NCBI RefSeq assembly: GCF_958298935.1
Contig: NC_084922.1
Location: forward strand, 15,130,501-15,194,500
Reading direction: 5' to 3'
Source of the DNA: Phragmites australis
Taxonomy: Eukaryota > Streptophyta > Magnoliopsida > Poales > Poaceae
Length of the DNA: 64,000 bases
The notes beneath the pieces were generated by a model, which worked only from the letters and a program-made list of their open reading frames with translations, searched no databases and was not told the origin of the DNA. Shown piece after piece: positions 1 through 11,568 of this stretch; within the stretch, counting starts at the first letter, position 1, and every line of letters begins with the position of its first letter. Made by a program: the position numbers and the translations under genes.

Positions 1-426
1 TCTAGATGGGAAGAAAAAGTTTTAAACCAATCAAATACTATGTACCAATAAAGTTTCGAACTTTAACTTCTAATACTATGCAGCTATTTGACCTGTTTAT
101 ACTTCCACTTTTATTAGACTTTCATCAAAAGGAAGAAGCATTTGTACCAATTTTGAGAAGCACGAAAAACAAAGCAATGAAGTTTGATCTTCATTAGAAC
201 ATGGATTGTTTCCTGTAGACGCACTGAGAGAAGATAAAAAAATTTAAGTTTTTACTCAAAGATAAAAATTTACAGTTTATTGTTTCCTGTACGATATGAA
301 CATACCCTACAGTGGCTGCTGGCAAAATGAAAAACAAACTATGAGCAGGCACCGTTACAAAATTTAACTCACACGCATGGGAGAGAGAAACCACCAAAAA
401 TTTAACTCAGCACAATGGATAGACGA
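1..426. other. AT-rich flank downstream of the GFS12-like remnant
   Basis: No gene recognised. The sequence lies 3' of the minus-strand GFS12-like fragment. The short open frames here have no recognisable motif. Confidence 0.5.
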
Positions 427-877
427 TTACCAGTACTTGAACCACCTAGTAGCAGATTTTGAGAAACCTATCTTAGTTCCAACTAGAAATAATCTTGACA
501 AAGGAAGCACGGCAATGGTCGAAAGAACAGAGAGGTTTTTGTGTTTCACTCCTCTGTTAGCCGAATACAAGTTCTGAAGTACAAGCTGCTGATGTCCAAT
601 CTGCATGGCAATATATGATAATTACTTTCATGAGAGCATACTTGTTGGCCATGAAAGGGAAGTGCATGTTTTGAAAAGGAGAAAGTCATACATCACTTGT
701 TGTCCTTGAAAAGGAAGTTAGTGCGATTTTGTTTCTTGAAATTGATACCACATCCTGACCCCAGACAGAGAAGTTGGAGATGCCATCTGGATGACTTCTG
801 AACAAGCTTGACTGGGTTGCCAGGTTCCTATAACATTTTCCAGCAAAAAGCTTTGAGAATTTTGTGCAAATTGGAAG

Positions 878-3800
878 GAATATTTTCAAATCGGCTAGCC
901 AAGCCTAGTCGTAAGGGTACCAACTAGGCGTGTTTACTAGGCGACTAAGCACGATTAGTTATCGATTAGGTCTGATTAGTCGGTGGCTAGTCGGCTAGTC
1001 GAGCAGTAAAGTCGTCTTGTTACTTATGATGTATCGTGTACTATAATATAAGTGTATAACTATATAAGTAGTTGATCACTACTATAAATTATACTAATTC
1101 AGTAATCAGTACTATACTATTAGGCTACACTACTATAGCAGCATAGCACCAGTGCACACTGCACAACGACATTATATAAATTGGTAAACAAAGCAAGCAT
1201 CAAGCATGGTCACTTACTTGCCCGGAGCATTTGTCTTTGGCTCTTTGCTGACTTGTTGACTTACTGCTAAAACAACAAAGAAAGAAATAATTAGTTATAC
1301 AATTAGACATGTAAAATAATATTAAGAGTAGTAGAGCATATAAAAAATATGAAGGAACAGAATAAATAATTAAGCCAGCAAGGCAGCAACTATAGCAGCT
1401 AGCAAATACATAATTAAACAAGTTCTCAAATGAAAATGACACATATCTGGGAGTTGCAAAATAACCAAGACATCAAAAGCTGAAGTGCTGAACACAATCA
1501 GCCATCTAAAGTCTAAAGTTCTAAAGCAGTAGATCATCATCCAATTGGAAGCCCCCTCCACCATCATCTTCATTCCCCTCCAAAGCTTGATCAGATTCAC
1601 CTTGTGAACCTTGTGGCTGCACAAAATCTTCATCTCCCTCATCATGTTCACTGCTTTCTTCATCTTCAACGATATCTTCAGTTGTAGTTGTGCTTGCATG
1701 CTTCCTTTTCCTACCATAAGTATGCCTGATAGAGGTAGACTTAGTAGTAGTAGGCATAGCATGAGCAACAGCAGTCCTAGGCAAATTACGACCTCTCAGA
1801 CCCTGAGTTGCACCAACAGCTTCATCAACTTGAGCCCAAGTTATATCATTCCTATCTGCTGCAAGGCCTTGATGAACTTGTTCACAACTGCCATCAACCC
1901 ACTCATTCTCCCACTGAAATTCTTCTAGGACCAACGAGTTGTATTTCTTTCCTTTGGAACCGAGCTCTTGTATCTTTTCAAACCTATTTGTCATCTTCCA
2001 GTTGTAGCTAACAAACATCAACTTGTTCAATCTCTTGTGCTCTAACCGGTTCCTCCTTTTGGTATGGATCTGCAAAGAAAAAAATGCAAATTCACATGTG
2101 AAAGGTGGCATGCAGCCTGATGCACTCGAATTTATAGCTACCAATTACTTACATGAGCAAATGCACTACAATTGCGCTCACATCCGGATGATGAACAACA
2201 AAGACTGACGATTTGATTTACTAAATATTGGAGCTCAAATGCAAGGCCACCATATGCACCCCACCAATGAACTACAATACAAATTACAAAATGATAATCA
2301 TTAGTTCATCATATAGAGCATAAAGAAAAGGAAGTGTTGAACGTAACATATAGTTATACTCTTAGTAACTTACTAGACTCTTTCTATCTCTGTCTCTTAT
2401 TGCTAATGCCTTTGAGAAGCAATCACCTTCTGACCTCTCATAATCATCAGCTTGGCTGCTTATCTTGCTTTGTTCATCATCATCAGTCACCATCTTCCAT
2501 AGCACATCATTGAACATTGACCTTAGCCTTGAAGCTTGTCTTTTGTCAGCTTCCCTTATGGGAAAGAACTTGGTTGGATTCAAGAAAAGGGCTACCCCAT
2601 ACAACTTTTGCTCTATTTGGTTGTCCCACCTCATGTCAAAGTGGTTTAGTACCTCATGGAGTAATTGTTGTTTTCTTCTCAAAGAATCCTTGATGTTGTT
2701 CTTTGCAGTATCCATGGCTGCCATGATCTCAGGAGCTACAGGTGTCTCATCACCATCTGCTATCCTCAAAGCAATAAGAAGTGGTTGTGAAGCTCTCATG
2801 CAATTTTCCAATGAAGTCCAAAATGTCATGGAAAGGATAATTCTCTCAACCATCCCCCCTTCAATTCCTAGATTAGACAAGCTGCTACGCTGCCACTCCT
2901 CACTAACAAATAGATTTCTTAGACCATTCTTGTTCTTATGCATGATTGCCAATGTGAGAAATGAGGTAGCAAAGCGAGTTACAGTAGACCTCACAAGATC
3001 TTTATCTATTTTATCTCTCATTAGATCAAGAACCCTCCCATGCTTGTAGATAAATATGCACACCTTCTTTGCATTATTAATGCATTTGTTCAATTCATGT
3101 ATCTTTCCAATGTCCTCCAACATCAAATCCAAGCAGTGAGCAGCACAAGGTGTCCAAAACAAAGTTAGGATCCTCTCCATTAAAATTCTTCCCGCTGCTT
3201 TGTAGTTGGATCCATTGTCTGTGACAATCTGCACAACATATTCCTTCCCAACCTTCTCAATTTTTTTCTCCAACAAGTCTGCTAACATATTTGCATCAAC
3301 CACCTCACTTGAAGCATCCATTGAGCCTATGAAGAAGGTTCCTGCTGGACTATTGGCAAGAAAGTTGATGAGATGGCGGTGGCTCGTGACAGTCTACCCA
3401 TCGGACATGAGTGTGGAACCGTATTCCTTCCAAGCCTCCTCATGCTTCTTTCTGAATTCCATTGTCTTTTTCACTATCCTATCAAGCAACGAACCCCTAA
3501 TTTCATGATATGAAGGTGACCGGTACCCAGGACCATATTTCCCAATGGACTCAAGCATAATCTCGCAACTTCTTGAGTTAATGGCATTGAATGGTATGCC
3601 ATTCTCATAGAAGAAATCAACAACATGATCATCAACAGTTTGTTAGGAACTTTACTCTTCTTTGTGTAGTGCTCAAGAGTGGGTTGAGAAGTCTTTGATT
3701 TATGCCTTTCTGCAACTACTTCTTTCGGTGTCTTGCAAAGCATGGAACTCACTAACTTGGAGTACTTTTGTGTCTGTGATTGTGGTGGACCAGAAACCAT

Positions 3801-5313
3801 AAAGGAAGTAATCGATGCTTGAGCTCTTTTTTTTGCTTGCTTTGCCTTTGTCCCAGAACTTGGTACATGTTCAGCAACAACAACACCTTCTTCACCTTCG
3901 TCTGCACCTTCACCTTCACCTTCTTCACCCTCTTCCCCTCCCCCAAACTTAGGTAGGCGAGTCCTTGAATTTTTTATCAAATAGTCATGCATCTCTTTCC
4001 TAATTATCGTAGTTTCTTTTGGACACTTCTCTGCATCAGCATAACTCCCAGCAAGGTGTTGCTTGAATCTTCTAATTCCTGTAGTTATATCTTTTTGCAG
4101 AATATGCATTGCACTGATTCCCTCTTAGGATCTTGAGCTAGGGCAGCAAGATCTGCTAGCAGTTCAGCTATGGCTTTAGCTACTAGGGATGCAGTAGCGT
4201 TATCTAGAGCAGCTGAGGCTGAGGCAGCATCAGCAGTAGCACCTAGGTCAGCAACATCGTTAGAACCAGCTGCTTCAGGTTCAGGGAACACCACTTCCAC
4301 TAGCGCACACCGATCTGCACATACACAACAATCATCAAAGAATCTAAGAGGCTGAGAGCACGCAGAAGATCATCAGCTACTAGAAATATAACTGCTAGCT
4401 ATAAACATCTACTGAGAGTAGAGCAAAGCATCTACCAAGTGCAGATCAGAGCATCAACTAGCTATTCAGCTACTGAAATGAGAGCAAAGCATCAACTAGC
4501 TATTCAACTACTGAAATGTGACCATTAGCTACTGAAATTTCTGTAAAAATCTAAGCTGAAGTGCATCAGCTATCGGAATAAGAGCAGAGCATCAACTATT
4601 CAGCTACTGAGAGCAAAGCATCAACTATTCAGCTACTTAGAGCAAAGCATCAATTAGCAAAGTAGCAAGATTCAAGAAAATGGAGGAGGAGGAGGAGGTA
4701 TACTAACCATTGGAGGAGGACGAGGAGAAGCTCATCTTCAGCTCTGTTGCATCAGAGGACTAGCAGCAGCTTAAGCTCTGTGGCAGACTTGCAGTGCGGT
4801 TGCTTGAGCTCAGTACTGCATTGACTACAGGGGCAGCTTGGGGCCAACAACTCAGGGACTGCAGGGGCACTTGGAGAGAGAGGGGGAGGCACAGGAGAGG
4901 AGGAGAAACGGCAACGGTGGGCTGGCCACCTGCCGGAGGCAAGTGCGATGACGAGTTGGCTTGGACGAGAGAAATTTCGTTCTCTCGCTCGAGCTGTGTC
5001 CTGGGCAGCGGCTCTGTGTAGAGAGACTGAGAGAGAGGAGGCAGAGCACAGCACATCTCCTTATATAGATGGGCTCAGATCACCTAAACCCTAACGGGCC
5101 AAAAGCACATCAAGCCCAACTTGCTCTTTCTTCCTACCAGGCAAGTCATCCCCGAGTAAGCTGAACGACTAAGCGTGCTTAGTCGATGACTAAGCGAATG
5201 ACTAGGTTCCTAATCGAGCTAATCGCTTCAGAGGACTTAAGTCAAGGTTCAAATACCGATTAGGCCGACTAATCATGACTAATCACGACTAAGTGGACGC
5301 TTTAAAAACATTG
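878..5313 (-). mobile_element. hAT transposon, 4.4 kb, with 8-bp TSD
   Basis: The 8-bp duplication attggaag flanks the element at 870-877 and 5314-5321. The ends form imperfect inverted repeats: gaatattttcaaatcgg on the left against caatgtttttaaagcgt on the reverse strand at the right, about 12 of 17 identical. Both subterminal regions (about 890-1010 and 5150-5300) are packed with copies of a tagtcg/gactaa motif in both orientations, as expected for transposase binding sites of hAT elements. Inside are minus-strand blocks of a BED-finger/DUF659/hAT transposase. The 4700-5060 segment is GC-rich and looks like the element's promoter and leader. The insertion is in an intron of the GFS12-like remnant. 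Confidence 0.88.
1521..4300 (-). pseudogene. hAT transposase (BED zinc finger, DUF659, hAT dimerisation), broken
   Basis: Reading from 4300 downward, an Ala-rich start is followed by a BED-type finger (QCIFCKK, then GIRRFKQHLAG), split by a frameshift near 4090. Next come an acidic linker and a DUF659-type core (VVQIVTDNGSNYKAAG, CAAHCLDLMLEDIG) in the open frame 3321-2362. The C-terminal segment (2144-1521) contains the WENEWVD region expected near the hAT dimerisation domain and a nuclear-type acidic and basic tail. There is an in-frame TAG at 3394-3396 and a further frame change near 3640. The product cannot be made as one protein without repair, so the element is likely defective here. 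Confidence 0.75.
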
Positions 5314-6685
5314 ATTGGAAGAGAAAAAACTCATGGGCCATAAGATATACATGTCATCCATTTACAAACTTGGAGAACACAGTACTTCGCTGTGAATTTG
5401 TGCACTTAGTGCTATGATCTTACCAGCAACTAGTGTTACTACGATACAAACAGGATACATATATATCAAGAACAATTCCAGAAAAAAAATAGCAAAAGAA
5501 ATTATTCTTGTACGTCTCTTATCTGTCTCAAACTCTCAATGCCTGCATACATTAAAAATAACAAACTGTATCGAAACAGGTAAATATAATCAAGAGTTTT
5601 CACATTAACAGAATAATACCCTCTTAGGTCCCACACTCAGAGAGTCCTGGCAAGGGAGCTGCTTGATACAATTAAGTGGTCATCCGGTGCTGCCAGCTTC
5701 ATACATAAATGTGAAGAAAAAATCAATTAGATAGGAAACTGGCAAAAAGTATCAAGGTTTCCTTGTTATATTCTGTGGTAGGGGGCTAGGGGCGCATTGG
5801 CATATCTTTGTGATGTGTCCATCATGTGCTCGCCAAACTGCAATGATGTTCCCGCTACGCTCATCAAGCAATCGACAATAACCAGAACTTAGACCTGCTG
5901 CTATCCAGGATGATGAAGCCACTGAGCTTCCTTTCATAAGCTTGTCTGAGCCACATGAGCAAATAGCTGACACAAGTGATGAGAAGGATATTTCAGCCGA
6001 ATCACTCTCCCATAAATGTAGCTTCTGATCCCGGGAAATGTCAATATATCTGCATGAACTCAACCAATGTGCAACCCATATTAGCAAACAAATAGAGGGG
6101 ATAGAGTGAAATCACAATGAGATGCAGCGAGAAAGAAACATGCTCTCAACATAGTATTCTAATCCTTCAAGAGAAATAAACATGCAATGCTTCCAAACTC
6201 TCATTGCATAATGACTACCTAATTGACTGAAGTAAATTCTCTCCCCATTTTGCTATGGCTTTGGCAGCATGTTTGCACGGCTGCACATCAGGTGCTCCTG
6301 GCCATACATGCAGTTCTCAATCAAAGAGTATGACATTTTTTTTCTCAACATATATTTATAGAACATAATCAGATCAAACTGATGACACAAGGTTAATACC
6401 TGATCGAACCGTTCCCCGTGCCAGCAACAAGTTTACCTTCGGATTCCATATAATGCATAGTCGTATACAAACTACCGCGAAATATATTCGACAATATTCC
6501 ACCTGCGAGTGCATCCTGATTAAGCATGTTTGCCTGCTCAATAGATGCAGTTTGGAGAGGAAAGCTTTTAGAGGACTCGGCATGAGCTGTAAAGAGCTTT
6601 CCTGTCTACCATTCCATATATGAATAGTGCCATCAGAAGAAGCCACTATGCCAGTAATTGACAGGATGCAAATGGAATTGACAAC

Positions 6686-7110
6686 CTACGAAAACGAGTT
6701 GATAAGAAAAAAATGGATAACGAACTGTTTGAACATAAGCCGGACATTTTATAGTCTGATTTTTTTTCTAGAAAAGAATATTATGACAATATGGAAATTT
6801 ATGGAATATGCATACATAAGAGTTTTGATGTTTTGAACAGCAATAGTTGACTACATATTTTCTTGACATTAACTTGTCCTCTTGGGTACGACGGAGAATG
6901 AGTTGAGAACAAGTAGAAATAATTCAAGTCATGTGCATTTCACATTGTCTTTAACTTCAATTTTGCTATTTGTCTTCAATTTGGCAGTTACAAGTGCAAA
7001 ATCAAATCAAGACGTAACAACAAAGATAATCTTGAACATCCCATGCCTACTTTTGCTTTTGATTTATCTCCATGCCTCCTTATTGTACTTATATGCTACT
7101 TTTTATACTT
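6686..7110. other. AT-rich non-coding DNA upstream of the GFS12-like fragment
   Basis: I searched this stretch on the minus strand for the next upstream GFS12 exon and found none, so the gene copy appears cut off here. Confidence 0.4.
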
Positions 7111-7115
7111 AGCAG

Positions 7116-9957
7116 TGTTAGAAATAGCAACTTGTATTCAATAGTAGCTCTTAAAGGCAATATATAGAATATATGAGGGAGTACATGATAAGAACTCTAT
7201 ATTTTTAACACCCCCCTCTTCCTCCAATATAAGGCGTATGCAATAGCGTTATATTTGAAAGAGATAACAAAAAGTAATAAACTTAGACTAATGCATCCAA
7301 AAATTGTCTCTTCAAAGTTATCGTAGAGTGAAGTCTTGTAATCTTGTTGAATCAAACCGAATAAGTGCAAAGGAAAGCACAAGAGTAAAGTCGTAATAAT
7401 GGCAATAAAATAATATCATTGGTCAAGAATCATAACAAAAGACGATAAGTAGTTAGACGACAAACGAAAATATCACTAAAGCTACGGAAATACCAAGATG
7501 ATACAAGAATGCCCTAAATCAAGAATTGCAAATACAACAATAACAAGTAGAGAAACAACAAATGAAGTTGTCACTAAAGCTACGAAAAGATCTAGATGGC
7601 TAAGTTGCATCAATAATGACTGGAAAGAAATCGACTAATTGCGAAGGAATATGTGAACTCGCACAGCAAAAACGGACTCAAAAAGAGACTAATACGAGAC
7701 TAAGACACTAGCAGACAGCAATAGGATACTAGCAGTGAAGACAAAAGCTACACAGAGATACATCAGTAGCACAAGTCTAGCACAACAGCAGCAGCACACA
7801 ACAAAGCAAACAGTATGCACCGCTGAAGCTAATTGTAGCTTACAGAAGCCAAACAAAAGTCCATTAGTAGCAGCAGTAAGAGCACCAAAGTTGTGCTGGA
7901 GCAAAACCGAACCAAGCTCCAGCCCAAAAACAATGACACTGATGAGACAGCCCAAATAACACCAAGATGATGCCCAAAGAAAAGTCATTGTCTAGGAGAG
8001 AGTTGAGTTGCAAAGGCTGTGAACCCAAATCGGCCCAGATTGGTCCCTTCCCAAAGGAAGCAAAGGCACAAACCCATCTCGTCGGCTCTCCGACGACGGA
8101 GACAAGCAAAAGCGGCGAAGGGGCGGCCGACAGCAAGTAGCGGAGGGACCTGCTCGATAGGGTCTGAATCATGCTGGAATCGATATGTTCCGAATCTGGC
8201 AGAGGAGCGGAGGGGCGGAGTGAAGGCGCGGGTGAGCAGACGGCTGGGTGAAAACCATGCACGTCAACCAGGCGGACGAGCGGGCGGCCTGGCGAAGCCC
8301 GTACGCCAGCCGGGTGTGGGAGCGGGCAGTCTATGAAACACCAATACTGCTCAAGGGTGTCGTATCCAATGCGGATATGGCACCAATACGTATTTGCAAA
8401 ATATTTGTAAAAAATAATTCAAAATATCAGGATACGTTCTAGATACTTAGCTGATACTTCTACGATACGGCTCAGCCCAATATCGATGATCCTGGCCCGT
8501 TAGTTAGCAAACCGAAAACCGCTGCCCTGCTAAGTTCTATTTGCTACACACCGTCCACGGCCCCGTATCTCGTCTATCGGCTCCACAGCCACCACCCCGC
8601 TGCTCCCTCACGGCCGCACGCCTAGACGAGTGGACACCCGACGGCGAGCCGAAGCCAGAGCGACCGACGGCGAGCCAAAGCCCAGCGACGCCAGCACGCC
8701 TGGACGGTGGATGCCTGCAACGCCTGGACATTGCGCCCGAACGCGTGGACGCCTGCGCCTCCGCCTGCTATTATGCCTGCTGCCGGACGACGACCATCCA
8801 CCGGATCTGGTGAGTTCCTCGCTTCCTCTCCTCCCCTCCCTCTTTTCTTCCTTCTTTTTTCCCTAGCGTGCCCTGAGCCCCTGGTTGCATGTCTGCCGTC
8901 ATCACTCATCATGCCTGCGGTCTCAGTTAGTCAGTTATTACAATTAGTAGAAGCAGCATCTTTACAAAATTCTTCTGTCCAAAGAACTCTGAACAATGGG
9001 CGTACAAGCTTGTGACTAATAAAATTCGGTGAACTCTGAACTGTACAAAATTCAGTGGGCGTACAAGCTTGTGACTAATAAAACATGGCACTTTCTAGAT
9101 TCAACTCTAAACAGACAAGAATGGAATTTGGTCCGACAACAATACATATGCATGGGTATTGGGGACAAGTAAAAGTATCCATACCTGAGCACATAGTGTT
9201 TTCGATAACCATGTTGTTATGAACATGTTACCTGGTTGTTAATTTGTTATGTCCTTTAATATGTTCTAAATTGATACTTTTAAATATGCTATGTAATATA
9301 ATTTAAGTAGAATATATGAGTAACTTATTTATGTTTTTTTAAAATGTAAATGTATCCAATATCGGATTTTTTTTTGTTGGAAAAATGACGTATCCCCATA
9401 TCCGTATCAGTGCTACATAGCGGGTAGTAGACCAACGGCTAGATCCCACGCGTCCTGGGTGATAAAGGCCTGATGGTGGCCGGCGACAGTAAGGATGACA
9501 AACCCAACGAGCTGACGGCCGCGAGGTGAGCCTAGGTGGTGGACGAGTCAAAGTCAGCGTCAAATTGGGACGAGTCGCGGTCAGTAGCAGATCGATGAGC
9601 ACAACGGCGACGGACGATGGAGTCGGGTGGGCACAGGAGCACGGCAAGTCGGGGAGGAGCCGGACCGACGGTTGGATGGAAGGAGCAGCCGATGCGTGGA
9701 CTACAAGCCGGTGACTAGATGAAACTGACGGGAAGAGAGAGGGAGTCGGCTGACGAGAGCGAAAGCAGGCGGCAACGGGTGGCTGGATCTGGATGAGTTG
9801 CAGTGTCAAAAAAAACCTAGTTCTAATACTATATTACAATAGCAACTTGTATTCAATAGTATCTCTTGGGGGTAATTTATAAAGAGTATATGAGGGAGTA
9901 CATAATAAGGACTCTAACAACCTATACATAAAGGATAAGGTCTCTATACTCCTAACA
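7116..9957 (-). mobile_element. Small non-coding LTR retroelement with 5-bp TSD
   Basis: The duplication agcag flanks the element at 7111-7115 and 9958-9962. Related terminal repeats occur at 7116-7210 (tgttagaaat to tttttaaca) and about 9804-9957 (ending cctaaca). They share about 60 bp around aacttgtattcaatagta and tatgagggagtaca. The left repeat lacks about 37 bp between two ctct motifs and about 20 bp near its outer end. A pyrimidine tract (ccccccctcttcctcc) lies just inside the left repeat, which is a polypurine tract on the minus strand and sets the orientation. I see no gag or pol frame, so this resembles a LARD or TRIM-like derivative. A second element is inserted at 8331-9420, and without it the body is about 1.75 kb. 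Confidence 0.75.
8331..9420. mobile_element. Non-autonomous hAT-like element nested in the LTR element
   Basis: The near-perfect 8-bp duplication cgggcagt/cgggtagt flanks the element at 8323-8330 and 9421-9428. The ends are inverted repeats, ctatgaaacaccaatac on the left against ctatgtagcactgatac on the reverse strand at the right, 13 of 17 identical. Both ends carry repeated tatcc/gatacg motifs (for example cgtatccaatgcggata on the left, cgtatccccatatccgta on the right), a pattern seen in grass hAT derivatives. The interior 8520-8870 is GC-rich and may be captured host sequence, but I recognise no gene. Confidence 0.7.
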
Positions 9958-9962
9958 AGCAG

Positions 9963-10251
9963 TACCAAAATACCAAAAGTGCAAACGGAAAAGAAACATA
10001 AGGCGGCACTGGTTTTTAGATGATAATGAGCAATTTGCTAACTCAAAATCGAGCACAAATACAAATTTAGAACCACCCAATTAGCAAGAATTCTTGGCCA
10101 ATTACTACCAGGAACAAGAATTTACATTTAAATTCAATTAAATAAAGGAGGATTTCTAAATGCTTATTACAACTAGGAATTCTGGGAAGCACCAGTAACC
10201 AGCCTGTTTTTGGAAAATTTTGAAATCCTTGGTAGGACTAAACAATAATAA
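9963..10251. other. AT-rich spacer
   Basis: No gene or clear repeat structure is visible between the LTR element and the Pack-MULE-like element. Confidence 0.3.
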
Positions 10252-10600
10252 ATGCCATTATGAAATTGTCTGTTTTGAAAAATGCCACTACATAGTGCTA
10301 TACCTGGCTGGTGTCATTATGATTTTGCCCGGCTTCGAAACATGCCATTTTGTACACTCCCGATGCTCTTAGGCCCACCTGTAGACCACCGTATTTTAGT
10401 ATAGACCCCATTGCTCTGCCATAGCCTGCGCGATCTTTGCCAAGGCTAGCGCTGTGCTCGCCATCATACGCCGTGACCTCCACCACACGCGCACGGCGGC
10501 TGACGACGCTACGGCTGAGCACACGCTCGCTGCCTCCCTCTCGCGGCCTCACCTTCACCCTCGCCACCGCCGGTTCGCCCTCCTCCTTCCCTATCGCCAT

Positions 10601-10801
10601 CTATTCGCCCATCCCAATTAGCAAATTCACCGTGGAGATGTTTTCGGCAACAGCATCACGCCCCATCTCCGTGACGAGCCGAATATCCTCATCGGGGTTG
10701 GCGCAGGTGTGGAAGAGGAGGACCAAGATGTGGTTGTAGTAGAAGGCATTGTGGCGGAAGCCTAGGAGGGAAGTAGCGGCGAAACGGAAGAAGGCGAGCA
10801 C
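10601..10801 (-). pseudogene. Captured PPR-protein fragment
   Basis: The minus-strand frame reads AFFRFAATSLLGFRHNAF, YNHILVLLFHTCANPDE and LVTEMGRDAVAENISTVNLL. This resembles the N-terminal part of a plant pentatricopeptide repeat protein, with a first PPR-like helix pair. An in-frame stop follows shortly after, and upstream sequence continues in a different frame. It lies wholly within the Pack-MULE-like element, so it is most likely a captured fragment. Confidence 0.55.
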
Positions 10802-11049
10802 GACAGCGGTCAGAGCCGAGCGCCTTGATGACCTCTAAGGCCTCGGCGGCGGTGAGGGTGAGGCGAAGGGAGTGGAGGTAGTCGGCGAGGTCGTGGAGAG
10901 GTGAGAGGGAGGCCGGGGAGAGGAAGATGCAGACGGCGACGCAAATGGCAGCGCGGGTGCCGCGCTCCTACCTCGAAGGCCTTCTCCAGCGGCGGCACGT
11001 GGGACTCCTAGATCGGGCTGTCCGGCAGGGAGTCCAATACCAGGCTCTC

Positions 11050-11200
11050 CGACGATAGCGACTCCGCAACCGTACTTGCCGTCGCCGGTGGAGGGCAGTA
11101 CTCTGACTCCCGCAGTGCCCCAGCCGCCTTGAGTAGGACGCCGCAGGTGTTGCAAAGCGCGCCTCGCCCCATCGGCCCCAACCTTCATTGCGACTTCTTG
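11050..11200 (-). pseudogene. Captured GATA zinc-finger-like fragment
   Basis: One minus-strand frame reads RLGPMGRGALCNTCGV, followed by a Glu-Tyr pair and a Pro-rich stretch. Plant GATA factors have the order PQWR, GP.GP..LCNACGV.., .EYRPA. Here the Trp codon of the PQW motif reads TGA, and the first Cys pair lies in another frame upstream. This is a degenerate fragment inside the Pack-MULE-like element, from a different source gene than the PPR piece. The call is tentative because only about 30 residues support it. Confidence 0.4.
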
Positions 11201-11568
11201 GCCAAAGGACTTCACGTGGGGGTGGCAGGTGCGCGCCTTGCACAGGACGATGATGTACATGCGACGGAGACAACGACGGGGAGGGGCAGCGCTACCAGGA
11301 GCGCGAGGATGTAGACGACGGGGCCCTCCCGTTCTCGCTCCTTCTCCCCGCCGGCGGAAGCCATGTCTCTGGTCGCTGTGGTCGCCTTAGATAGCGACAG
11401 GCGGGGGCAATGGGGTCTATACTGAAATACGGTGGCTTACAGGTGGGCCCAAGAGCGTCGGGGGCGTACATAATGGCATGTTTCGAAGCTGAGCAAAATC
11501 GTAATGGCACCGGCCATGTATTGCACTATGTAGTGGCATTTTTCAAAACATGCAATTCCATAATGGCA

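Larger units (their letters stand above)
427..6685 (-). pseudogene. GFS12: GFS12-like BEACH/WD40 gene, 3' portion only, decayed
   Basis: In plants GFS12 is a large protein with kinase-like, BEACH and C-terminal WD40 regions, involved in vacuolar protein sorting. Only the WD40 end is present. Exons in transcription order are about 6685-6400 (starts VVNSICILSITG, then DGTIHIWNG), 6049-5806 (YIDISRDQKLHLW, WIAAGLSSGYCRLLDE), 5696-5620 (APDDHLIVSSSL), 827-692 (HPDGIS, FSVWGQDV, ISRNK) and 600-427 (GHQQL, LSVLSTIAVLPLSRLFLVGT). Lesions are visible. One base is lost after IWNGRQ near 6610. The donor after HDGHITK reads AT instead of GT (5804-5805). There is an in-frame TGA at 5637-5639 just before VWDLR. 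One base is lost after LFLVGT, so the ancestral C-terminus is replaced by a short tail ending at 427. A 4.4 kb hAT occupies the intron between 5620 and 827. No upstream BEACH or kinase exon is visible to the right of 6685. The family call is from memory of the C-terminal sequence and is fairly firm. Confidence 0.75.
10252..11568 (-). mobile_element. Pack-MULE-like element with PPR and GATA-finger fragments
   Basis: Long inverted repeats of about 160 bp flank the element, 10252-10414 and 11407-11568. Both contain tgccattatg, a long run around gaaaaatgccactacatag, and the block ending atagaccccattgc. The right repeat appears to continue to about 11587 (gatcaaattaaccc). The left one has diverged outside 10252, and I could not find a 9-bp TSD. 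The GC-rich interior reads like coding sequence on the minus strand but has no transposase. It holds a pentatricopeptide-like segment near 10800-10615 and a GATA-finger-like segment near 11190-11090. Long TIRs around gene fragments are the hallmark of Pack-MULEs. Confidence 0.75.

Noticed and set aside
5697..5805. Possible U12-type AT-AG intron in the GFS12-like gene
   Set aside because: The donor reads atatgcc, only partly like the U12 atatcct consensus. A point mutation of gtatgcc in a decaying copy is simpler.
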